From assembly GCA_017413305.1 (NCBI GenBank), contig JAFPUA010000187.1, positions 1-5,691 of the forward strand: a DNA stretch of 5,691 nt, in the 5' to 3' direction. Shown here piece after piece: positions 1-5,516 of the stretch (within the stretch, counting starts at the first letter, position 1; each line of letters opens with the position of its first letter). This DNA comes from Candidatus Ruminimicrobiellum caprinum (lineage in GTDB: Bacteria > Elusimicrobiota > Endomicrobiia > Endomicrobiales > Endomicrobiaceae). Both the position numbers and the translations under genes were made by a program. Under the pieces are notes generated by a model. That model saw only the letters and a program-made list of their open reading frames with translations, had not been told where the DNA came from and did no database searches.

Positions 1-186
1 ATATGTTTTCGTCAATATTCCGTACACTATCCATAAAAAAACGCCTGTTGTAAACAAAACAAACATTCCCATAGAGACATCTTTTGCAGATTTAGTTTTT
101 ACCGTTTTAATAATTTGCGGCAAAAAGGCTATAGTTGTAATTGTAGCTGCTATATATCCTAAAAAATCTATTATTATTTTTTCCAC
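1..186 (-). CDS. SemiSWEET family sugar transporter, N-terminal part (runs off left edge)
   Basis: Reading leftward from a GTG at 186-184, an open frame of 62 codons reaches the window edge without a stop. It begins MEKIIIDFLGYIAA. It shows two hydrophobic spans (about residues 5-25 and 41-58) joined by a short basic loop, and carries the PQ-loop signature FLPQIIKTVKTKSAKDVS with the Pro-Gln pair at residues 23-24. This is the layout of SemiSWEETs, bacterial half-size relatives of SWEET/MtN3 transporters. They are usually about 85-95 residues with three membrane helices and dimerise to carry mono- or disaccharides across the inner membrane. The third helix should lie outside the window. The GTG start is supported by an AGGGG Shine-Dalgarno site 7 nt upstream. 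The gene overlaps the end of the flavodoxin/ferredoxin gene by 13 bp and is probably co-transcribed with it. Family assignment is firm; the substrate cannot be told. Confidence 0.88.
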   Translation of the reverse strand, partial: MEKIIIDFLGYIAATITTIAFLPQIIKTVKTKSAKDVSMGMFVLFTTGVFLWIVYGILTKTY

Positions 187-959
187 GATATTTCCCCTAA
201 AGTTACAGCTCTGTATGTTTTTAAAAGAATTTTGTTGCTCAATGCTGCCTGTGGGCAATAAGATACACATCTTAAACAGAAAAGACACTTATCTTTAAAA
301 TTCGGATATTCTGCCATTTCTATGTTGTTTATAGGGCATAATTTGGCGCAAACACCACATTTGACACATTTCTCTTTATTTAGCTTAAATTTCATTATTT
401 TTTTCGCAAGTTTTGTGTTCCACAATTTTAATGTAATATAACTTGTTACTTTAAATGCAAGTTTTGTAAAAAAATTTGTTTTAGGCTTGTATTGATAGTC
501 AGTAATAATATCTTTTGCAAAAGCCTCAACTTTTAATAAATTTTTGTTTCTCTTTTTCTCGTTGGCTTTATCACCCTGAACAAGCAAGAAGTTGTTCGGC
601 ATTAAAAAACTGTCAGCATCAAGAACCTTATAATTTTTCTTTTCAAATATTTGTGCAATATGATGAATCATTCCGCAAGAACTGTCGCCCATAGTGGCAA
701 AAAGAAAAATTTCTGCTCCGTTACCGTCGGGTAAAGCGTCTATCCATTGACGGACAAAAGGGTATGTGTTCCAAAATGCTATAGTAAAACCGATGCCTAT
801 TGTGGAATTGAGATTTACATTTTTTGGATCAACAGCTTCCATTCTGTAAACATTTGCATTATAAGAATTTTTGTCAAAAACTTCTGCTAATTTTTTTGCA
901 ACTGTAAGAGTATTACCTGTACCACTGAAGACATAGATATTTATATTATTGTGCTTCAT
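174..959 (-). CDS. EFR1-type flavodoxin/ferredoxin fusion protein (flavodoxin-like domain plus two [4Fe-4S] clusters)
   Basis: This 261-residue protein has an N-terminal flavodoxin-like domain and a C-terminal bacterial ferredoxin domain. The FMN-phosphate loop SGTGNT is at residues 12-17, directly after the first beta strand. The ferredoxin part has two CxxCxxCxxxCP motifs: C198, C201, C204, C208 and C225, C228, C231, C235, enough for two [4Fe-4S] clusters. This is the architecture of the EFR1 (flavodoxin-ferrodoxin) family, common in anaerobes and presumed to shuttle electrons in the cytoplasm; its partners are not established. Residues 160-190 form a basic, partly hydrophobic linker. The ATG overlaps the 3' end of mnmG by 14 bp, with an AGGAG site 13 nt upstream inside mnmG; that spacing is long and suggests translation coupled to mnmG. 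The end overlaps the SemiSWEET start by 13 bp. Acting as an electron donor for a neighbour's enzyme would be speculation. Confidence 0.9.
   Translation of the reverse strand: MKHNNINIYVFSGTGNTLTVAKKLAEVFDKNSYNANVYRMEAVDPKNVNLNSTIGIGFTIAFWNTYPFVRQWIDALPDGNGAEIFLFATMGDSSCGMIHHIAQIFEKKNYKVLDADSFLMPNNFLLVQGDKANEKKRNKNLLKVEAFAKDIITDYQYKPKTNFFTKLAFKVTSYITLKLWNTKLAKKIMKFKLNKEKCVKCGVCAKLCPINNIEMAEYPNFKDKCLFCLRCVSYCPQAALSNKILLKTYRAVTLGEISWKK
194..198 (-). promoter_or_regulatory. Shine-Dalgarno site fixing the GTG start of the SemiSWEET gene
   Basis: On the minus strand AGGGG lies 7 nt before the GTG at 186-184, inside the last codons of the upstream gene. No in-frame ATG gives a full first helix, so this site decides the start. 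Confidence 0.7.
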
Positions 960-2718
960 TATTTTTGTTTTTCTCCTTTTCTATTGCAATGTTTAAAAAT
1001 ACTATGTCGCTGGGTTTTATACCGGGAATTCTGTTTGCCTGTCCCAAGGTTAAAGGTTTTACTTTCAATAGTTTCTCTTTAGTTTCTGCCGACAAAGTAG
1101 ATATGGAATTATAATCTAAATTTTCGGGAATTTTTTTGTTTTCATATTTTGCAATTTTTTTCGCATTTCGTTCGTATATTTTGATATATCCCTCGTATTT
1201 TTGTGTAATATCAAGTTCTTCGTTTACTTTTTCCATAGACCATGGCGCAAGTTCTTCATCAGTAGGATGTTTAATGTCTTTTTTCTTGTCATAAATATCT
1301 ACCAAGGTTTGTCTGTATAAATCAAATTTTTTATACATTGCATCCGATATTAAACCTATACTGTAGCCAAGCTCCATAAGCCTTAAATCGGCATTATCTG
1401 TTCTGATACTTAACCTGTTTTCTGCACGAGAAGTGAACATTCTGTAAGGTTCATCTGTTCCTTTTGTTACTAAATCGTCAATGAGAATACCTATGTAAGC
1501 TTCTCCTCTGTTTAATATTAAAGGTTCTTTTTGCAACAGTTTTAAACCTGCATTAATTCCGGCAACTAAGCCTTGTCCTGCAGCTTCTTCATAGCCTGTA
1601 GTTCCGTTAATCTGCCCTGCAAGGTAAAGATTTTCAATATTTTTAGTTTCAAGTGTATGTTTTATCTGTGTTGGCGGAACATAGTCATATTCGATAGCAT
1701 AACCGTATCTGATAATTTTTACATTTTCTAAACCTTCAATGGAATGAAGCAAATCCTTCTGTACTTGTTCCCCCAATCCTGTAAAAAGTCCGTTTATGTA
1801 AACTTCTTTTGTGCTTAAACTTTCCGGTTCCAAGAACAACTGATGTCTTGTCCTTTCCGGAAAACGAACAATTTTATCTTCTATCGATGGACAATATCTT
1901 GGCCCGTGAGCATCTGCCATGCCATTACGTAAAGAAGATGTTTCTATATTATCTCTGATTATTTTATGTGTAGTTTCGTTGGAATATACTAAAAAGCACG
2001 GAACTTGTTTTTTTGTTTGTTGCCAAGTTTTTGTATTTGTAAAATGAGAAAAAGGTATAGGTGGGTTGTCACCAGGTTGTGGTATCATTTTTGAATAGTC
2101 AACGGTGCTTCCGTTAACTCTTGGCGGCGTACATGTAGTAAAACGCGATATTTCAAGCCCACAATCTTTTACTAAAGATTCTGACAAATTTATCGAAGCA
2201 TTTTCGCTGAATCTTCCGCCGTAAAAATAAGTTTTGCCGACAAATATTTTACCGTTTAAAAATGTTCCTGTTGTAATAATTACAGAACGGCACTCTAGTT
2301 GTTCATCTAAATTTGTTTTAACACCTTTAATTTTATTATTTTCTATTATTAAACCTGTGACGGTAGCCTGTAGTAAATCAAGATTTTTTTGCGATATTAT
2401 TGAGTTCTGCATAAATGTAGAATATAATTTTTTATCGCATTGTGCTCTTGGCGACCAAACTGCCGGTCCTCTTGATTTGTTGAGCATTTTAAACTGAATT
2501 CCTGCCATATCAGTAATCCAGCCCATTTCTCCACCTAAGGCATCAATTTCACGTACAATTTGTCCCTTAGCAATACCGCCTATTGCAGGGTTGCATGGCA
2601 TATTTGCTATGGAATCTATATTTTGAGTTATTAGAAGAGTTTTTAGTCCCATTCTTGCAGGAGCTAGGGCGGCTTCACAGCCTGCGTTGCCGGCACCTAT
2701 TACTATTACATCATACAT
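946..2718 (-). CDS. mnmG: tRNA uridine-5-carboxymethylaminomethyl modification enzyme MnmG (GidA)
   Basis: With MnmE, this FAD protein installs the (carboxymethyl)aminomethyl group at C5 of wobble uridine 34 in certain tRNAs, using methylene-tetrahydrofolate and glycine or ammonium. The FAD-binding loop GAGNAGCEAA is at residues 8-17. The family's conserved cysteines are present in PCNPAIGG (C42) and in signature GPRYCPSIEDK (C276). A second signature, AGQINGTTGYEEAAGQG, is at about 367-383, followed by MFTSRAE and DNADLRL, and the C-terminal helical domain contains LTLGQANRIPGI. At 590 residues it is shorter than E. coli MnmG (about 629). By eye the loss is confined to the linker around residues 470-505, and the C-terminal domain excludes the shorter paralogue TrmFO. 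Oddities are Cys at 196 where KTGTPPR normally has Gly, and Asn for His in the FAD loop. The ATG has AAGGA 7 nt upstream. It is the first gene of the minus-strand operon. Confidence 0.97.
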   Translation of the reverse strand: MYDVIVIGAGNAGCEAALAPARMGLKTLLITQNIDSIANMPCNPAIGGIAKGQIVREIDALGGEMGWITDMAGIQFKMLNKSRGPAVWSPRAQCDKKLYSTFMQNSIISQKNLDLLQATVTGLIIENNKIKGVKTNLDEQLECRSVIITTGTFLNGKIFVGKTYFYGGRFSENASINLSESLVKDCGLEISRFTTCTPPRVNGSTVDYSKMIPQPGDNPPIPFSHFTNTKTWQQTKKQVPCFLVYSNETTHKIIRDNIETSSLRNGMADAHGPRYCPSIEDKIVRFPERTRHQLFLEPESLSTKEVYINGLFTGLGEQVQKDLLHSIEGLENVKIIRYGYAIEYDYVPPTQIKHTLETKNIENLYLAGQINGTTGYEEAAGQGLVAGINAGLKLLQKEPLILNRGEAYIGILIDDLVTKGTDEPYRMFTSRAENRLSIRTDNADLRLMELGYSIGLISDAMYKKFDLYRQTLVDIYDKKKDIKHPTDEELAPWSMEKVNEELDITQKYEGYIKIYERNAKKIAKYENKKIPENLDYNSISTLSAETKEKLLKVKPLTLGQANRIPGIKPSDIVFLNIAIEKEKNKNNEAQ

Positions 2719-2761
2719 AGAAATATCCTTATATCGACCATAATATTTGGACTACAACTTT

Positions 2762-2829
2762 GTAATTTCAAAACTTATGTACTCTACCGCTACAGCTAAC
2801 TTCTTTCGTACACCGCGTTTTGAAATTAC
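2762..2829 (-). repeat. Long inverted repeat in the mnmG leader (possible structured RNA or dispersed palindromic element)
   Basis: Two perfect 13-bp arms, GTAATTTCAAAAC (2762-2774) and its complement (2817-2829), flank a 42-nt centre. Within the centre TGTAC (2778-2782) pairs with GTACA (2808-2812), so the transcript should fold into a long interrupted stem. A wider 7-bp pair, ATATTTG at 2743-2749 and CAAATAT at 2899-2905, brackets the whole region, and its distal arm coincides with the predicted mnmG transcription start. The centre looks richer in G+C than its surroundings. One minus-strand frame is open for about 30 codons across it, but without a convincing start or ribosome site, so I do not call a gene. 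It may be a cis-regulatory leader of mnmG or a member of a repeat family that landed between the divergent genes. Confidence 0.6.
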
Positions 2830-2858
2830 TTCGTTTCGTCTCAAATCTTAAGGTCTCT

Positions 2859-2879
2859 AAAATTTTCTTCGAAAATTTT
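2859..2879. repeat. Small perfect hairpin in the mnmG leader
   Basis: The 9-bp arms AAAATTTTC and GAAAATTTT surround a 3-nt loop at 2868-2870. With two G-C pairs at most near the loop and no adjoining T-run, it is a poor terminator candidate. It lies 5' of the longer inverted repeat in the predicted mnmG leader and may be part of the same element. Confidence 0.55.
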
Positions 2880-2911
2880 CAACAACAACTACAAACAACA
2901 AATATGCCGTT

Positions 2912-2940
2912 ATTATACATTTTCCCTAAACGATTGTAAA
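2912..2940 (-). promoter_or_regulatory. Probable sigma70 promoter of the mnmG operon
   Basis: Read on the minus strand, -35 TTTACA (2940-2935) and -10 TATAAT (2917-2912) are separated by exactly 17 bp. The start would fall near 2905, leaving a leader of about 187 nt before the mnmG ATG. No closer promoter of this quality was found in the leader. The -35 box is 8 bp from the -35 box of the divergent peptidase promoter. Confidence 0.65.
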
Positions 2941-2948
2941 ATATTTTT

Positions 2949-2977
2949 TTGATATTATTATCTTGTTTTGCTATAAT
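2949..2977 (+). promoter_or_regulatory. Strong extended -10 promoter of the NlpC/P60 gene, giving a leaderless or near-leaderless mRNA
   Basis: -35 TTGATA (2949-2954) and -10 TATAAT (2972-2977) are 17 bp apart, and TG at 2969-2970 makes an extended -10 (TGCTATAAT). The usual start, 7 nt past the -10 box, is about 2984. The ATG at 2987 therefore leaves only about 0-3 nt of leader. Confidence 0.8.
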
Positions 2978-2986
2978 AATATTGTT

Positions 2987-4450
2987 ATGAAAAAATTATA
3001 TATCTTATTATTAATTGTTGCAAGTATATTTATTTTTAAAGAATTTGCTGATTTTAATATAAATTATTCCCCTAAAGAAATTAAGACCGGAATAAATTAT
3101 AATACTGTCGATATACTGGAGAAAAATACAAATGTTCTAAGTCCTTCTGAAATTAAATATGAAGAAACTAAAGATAAAATTGCTTACGAGAGTGATATTC
3201 CCCGTCGTATGAAAACTTCAGGATACTGGATATCAAAAATAAAGGATCCGGACAAAATAGTTCTATCCAAAAAAGCTATTGCAGATTTTAATTTTAAAAA
3301 TTCTCAAGTTGCAAAAGGAATTACAGATCTTGAAAAATATCCTCAAGTAATTTCAAAAGAAATTTTGCAAAAAACTTTTAATGATACTTTGGAATGGTAT
3401 AAAAACAGAAATTATTTTAAAGAAAATGGCGAAATAATTTCCCCTAACTTTTATATAACATTAGTTTCAAAAATAAATTTAAATAAAAATAAATTAATAA
3501 AAATAAGGTACGCCATAACAACACATTATAATGATGTTCGTATTTTTCCGACGAAAGAAAAAGTGTTATCCGGCTCAGCATCAAAAGATATAGACAGACT
3601 GCAGGAAGAAAGTATTGATATGGGGACACCTATACTTGTGTTATGCCAAACAAAAGATAAAGTATGGAGTTATGTTGTTACAAAAACCGAAGAAGGCTGG
3701 ATAGAAACAAAAAATTTAGCTTTTACAAACAGAAATTATTTTGTTAATTGGCTTAAGGCAAAAGATTTTGTTGTTGTTACCGAGGAAAAAGCCGATATTT
3801 TTAAAGATAAAAAAGTTTTAGATTTTGTTGATTATGTTCGTATGGGCTCTAAATTTCCATATTATCCTGAAGAAAAATATAAAAATTCTTATGTAATTAA
3901 AATTCCCACAAGAGACAAAAATGGTTTTCTGAAGTTTAGTAAAGCTTTTATAAATAAAAAAGATGTCCACATTGGCTATATGGACTATACGCAAAGATAT
4001 GTGTTAAAGCTTGCTTTTAAATACTTAAACGAACCGTATGGGTGGGGTGGTTCAGGTGGTGAGCAAGACTGTTCAGGATATTTAAGTCAGATATTTAATT
4101 GTTTTGGTATAACTCTTCCGGAAACATCCACACAGAAAATAAAGTGCGGAAAAGTTATAAGTTTTCAAAAAACAGATACTAACGAATTAAAAACAGCTTC
4201 AATTATAAAAAAGGGTGTTGCAGGTATCAGTTTTATTTATTTGCCCGGACATATTATGTTGTATCTTGGCAAAGAAAATGGTGTACCGTATATTATTCAC
4301 GCTATTTGGGGCGTAACTTCTTATGACAGCCAAAACAATAGAACGGTAAATTATATAAATAAAGTGATTGTTTCCGACTTGAATATAGGCGAAGAAGTTG
4401 CCGGCAACTCGTTAATAGACAGAGTGTCCAAATTTAATATTATAAAATAA
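2987..4450 (+). CDS. Exported NlpC/P60 peptidoglycan endopeptidase with SH3b domains (DvLysin/YkfC-like)
   Basis: This 487-residue protein has the four-part layout known from DvLysin-like cell-wall peptidases. After a signal or anchor sequence (MKK then hydrophobic residues 4-17, no clear signal-peptidase site) comes an N-terminal stabilising domain (about 50-170). A first SH3b domain follows (about 172-250), recognisable by RYAITTHYNDVRIFPT and GWIETKNLA, then a second (about 258-330), then the NlpC/P60 catalytic domain (about 335-465). Catalytic residues are visible: C362 in DCSGYL after YGWGG, H422 in PGHIMLYLG and H438 in IIHAIWG. Relatives cut the gamma-D-Glu-diamino acid bond of peptidoglycan stem peptides or muropeptides, so the expected role is wall turnover or recycling outside the inner membrane. 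I chose ATG 2987 because MKK begins the signal sequence there; an in-frame TTG at 2963 lies upstream of the -10 box and cannot be transcribed from this promoter. There is no Shine-Dalgarno site. The 3' end overlaps bioB by 11 bp, tail to tail. Confidence 0.92.
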   Translation: MKKLYILLLIVASIFIFKEFADFNINYSPKEIKTGINYNTVDILEKNTNVLSPSEIKYEETKDKIAYESDIPRRMKTSGYWISKIKDPDKIVLSKKAIADFNFKNSQVAKGITDLEKYPQVISKEILQKTFNDTLEWYKNRNYFKENGEIISPNFYITLVSKINLNKNKLIKIRYAITTHYNDVRIFPTKEKVLSGSASKDIDRLQEESIDMGTPILVLCQTKDKVWSYVVTKTEEGWIETKNLAFTNRNYFVNWLKAKDFVVVTEEKADIFKDKKVLDFVDYVRMGSKFPYYPEEKYKNSYVIKIPTRDKNGFLKFSKAFINKKDVHIGYMDYTQRYVLKLAFKYLNEPYGWGGSGGEQDCSGYLSQIFNCFGITLPETSTQKIKCGKVISFQKTDTNELKTASIIKKGVAGISFIYLPGHIMLYLGKENGVPYIIHAIWGVTSYDSQNNRTVNYINKVIVSDLNIGEEVAGNSLIDRVSKFNIIK

Positions 4451-5396
4451 CGGTAGTAAAGCCTAAAGTTTTAATCGTTTCAAAATCTTCGTCAATCTGC
4501 GTTCCTGTAGTAGTCAGCATATCTCCTGTAATTGTTGCGTTTGCACCACAAGAAAACATTGAAACGCCTTTATCTTTAAATAACATTCTTCCGCCGGCAA
4601 GCCGGATAAATGCGTCAGGAAGAATAAATCTTGCTATTGCAACGATTCTTTTTGTTTCGTCCTGTGATAATATTTTATTGTTTTCTAAAGGTGTTCCTTT
4701 TATAGGATTTAGGATATTTATCGGGACAGATTTTATTCTCAATTCTGCCAAATCAAAAAACATATCTATTCTATCTTGAAAAGATTCTCCCAGTCCGAAT
4801 ATCCCCCCACTGCAAACTTCAAGCCCTGCATGTTGTGCATTCTTTATCGTTTTTATTTTATCATCGTAAGTATGTGTTGTGCAGATATTTGGGAAAAAGT
4901 TTCTTGATGTTTCTAAATTACAGTGATATCGTGTAACTCCTGCAGATTTTAATTTTAAAAATTGTTCATAGGTTAATAAGCCCATAGAAGCACATAGTGA
5001 TATATTACAACTGTTTTTTATAGTTTTGTAGGGTTTACATATTTGTTCTATTTCCTTATCGTTTAATGCTCGTCCTGATGTAACAACGGCAAACCTTTTA
5101 ACTTTTTTGTCAGCATTATATTTTGCTTCTTTAAGAATAGTTTCTGTATCAAGTAAAGGATATTCTTTAATATTAGTTTTATGGTAAGCAGACTGAGCGC
5201 AATATTTGCAATTTTCGCTGCATTTACCGCTTTTTCCATTAATTATCGAACACATATCAAATTTGTTGCCACAAAATCTTTCCCTTATTTTGTTGGCACA
5301 AGAACAAAGTTCCTGCAAATCTGCCTTTACAAGAGATATTGCTTCTTCCTTTGTTAGTTTTTCTCCTATTAAAATTTTTTCAAATATATTCTCCAT
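4440..5396 (-). CDS. bioB: Biotin synthase BioB, radical SAM, probably the anaerobe (Type II) form
   Basis: BioB makes the last step of biotin synthesis, inserting sulfur into dethiobiotin by radical SAM chemistry. The 318-residue protein carries the SAM-cluster motif CxxxCxxC at C59, C63, C66 within GKCSENCKYCAQS, and the family stretches CASMG, NLETS, NICTTHTYDD, CSGGIFGLGE, INILNPIKGTP, IRLAGGR and MFSCGANATITGD. Of the E. coli residues holding the sacrificial [2Fe-2S] cluster, C135 and C195 match C128 and C188, and the IRLAGGR arginine region is kept. The counterpart of C97 is alanine (A103, in RFAVVTSGR), and a cysteine, C159 (RYHCNLETS), appears where E. coli has histidine or asparagine. 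This resembles BioBs of obligate anaerobes reported to use a [4Fe-5S] auxiliary cluster. The ATG has AGGGGG 7 nt upstream. No other biotin genes are nearby. The upstream region has a consensus promoter and a BirA-type operator, so repression by biotin is expected. Confidence 0.96.
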   Translation of the reverse strand: MENIFEKILIGEKLTKEEAISLVKADLQELCSCANKIRERFCGNKFDMCSIINGKSGKCSENCKYCAQSAYHKTNIKEYPLLDTETILKEAKYNADKKVKRFAVVTSGRALNDKEIEQICKPYKTIKNSCNISLCASMGLLTYEQFLKLKSAGVTRYHCNLETSRNFFPNICTTHTYDDKIKTIKNAQHAGLEVCSGGIFGLGESFQDRIDMFFDLAELRIKSVPINILNPIKGTPLENNKILSQDETKRIVAIARFILPDAFIRLAGGRMLFKDKGVSMFSCGANATITGDMLTTTGTQIDEDFETIKTLGFTTVIL

Positions 5397-5403
5397 TTAC
5401 GCA

Positions 5404-5409
5404 CCCCCT
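5404..5409 (-). promoter_or_regulatory. Shine-Dalgarno site of bioB
   Basis: AGGGGG on the minus strand lies 7 nt before the bioB ATG (5396-5394). With the predicted transcription start near 5418 the leader is only about 20 nt, nearly filled by this site. Confidence 0.75.
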
Positions 5410-5424
5410 ATAGAACAGGTAAAA

Positions 5425-5453
5425 ATTATATTTAATAAAAAAACAATTGTCAA
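5425..5453 (-). promoter_or_regulatory. Perfect-consensus sigma70 promoter of bioB
   Basis: Read on the minus strand, TTGACA (5453-5448) is followed after exactly 17 bp by TATAAT (5430-5425). Both hexamers match the consensus fully. The start should lie near 5418. The -35 hexamer lies inside the left half-site of the BirA-type operator, so bound repressor would block RNA polymerase. Confidence 0.85.
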
Positions 5454-5482
5454 CCTATTTTGCAAAAACAAGTTGACAATTG
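5437..5482 (-). terminator. Probable intrinsic terminator of the upstream minus-strand gene, embedded in the biotin operator
   Basis: On the minus strand the 11-nt arm 5482-5472 (CAATTGTCAAC) pairs with 5454-5444 and is followed at once by seven T (5443-5437). The 17-nt loop contains a further palindrome, TTTTGCAAAA. The stem has only four G-C pairs, so it is a modest terminator, but it lies 34 nt after the stop of the upstream gene, a typical place. Pairing continues past the T-run (5427-5436 with 5487-5496), which could weaken the terminator. Confidence 0.55.
5447..5479. promoter_or_regulatory. BirA-type biotin operator
   Basis: The half-sites TTGTCAACC (5447-5455) and AGTTGACAA (5471-5479) are 15 bp apart. 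The known operator of the biotin repressor BirA is TTGTAAACC, 14-16 bp, GGTTTACAA, so both the half-sites and the spacing fit, with small departures (C for A in the half-site, A for G at one edge). It stands directly upstream of bioB and overlaps its -35 box, where a repressor site should be. The repressor gene, a biotin-protein ligase with an N-terminal helix-turn-helix, is not in this window. Confidence 0.85.
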
Positions 5483-5516
5483 TTTTATTAAATATAGTTA
5501 AATAATGATTTTTAAT

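Larger units (their letters stand above)
5427..5496. repeat. Near-perfect 25-bp inverted repeat upstream of bioB
   Basis: The left arm 5427-5454 and the right arm 5472-5496 are complementary throughout, except that the left arm has seven A where four would pair with the right arm. Pairing extends well beyond the repressor half-sites, so the right arm mirrors the whole bioB promoter: TTGACA at 5473-5478 and TATAGT at 5493-5498 on the plus strand. The three missing bases shorten that spacer to 14 bp, so the mirrored promoter is unlikely to work. Confidence 0.8.

Noticed and set aside
2234..2497. Plus-strand open frame of 87 codons
   Set aside because: It lies wholly antisense to conserved MnmG sequence, has no ribosome site and resembles no family.
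2740..2845. Short minus-strand open stretch through the leader inverted repeat
   Set aside because: About 30 codons, no convincing start codon or ribosome site, and better explained as a by-product of the palindrome.
2859..2879. Hairpin as a rho-independent terminator
   Set aside because: The stem is almost entirely A-T, no T-run follows on either strand, and no gene ends nearby.
2963..2986. Upstream TTG start adding eight residues to the NlpC/P60 protein
   Set aside because: These codons overlap the extended -10 box and lie before the expected transcript start; the signal sequence begins properly at ATG 2987.
3444..3629. Minus-strand open frame of 61 codons
   Set aside because: Antisense to the first SH3b region of the NlpC/P60 gene; AT-rich shadow frame without ribosome site.
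5473..5498. Functional plus-strand promoter in the right arm of the bioB palindrome
   Set aside because: The spacer is 14 bp, outside the usual 16-18, and no plus-strand gene follows within the window.
5206..5505. Plus-strand open frame of 99 codons
   Set aside because: It is antisense to the conserved BioB N-terminus and then crosses the bioB promoter and operator palindrome, so it is not a plausible gene.
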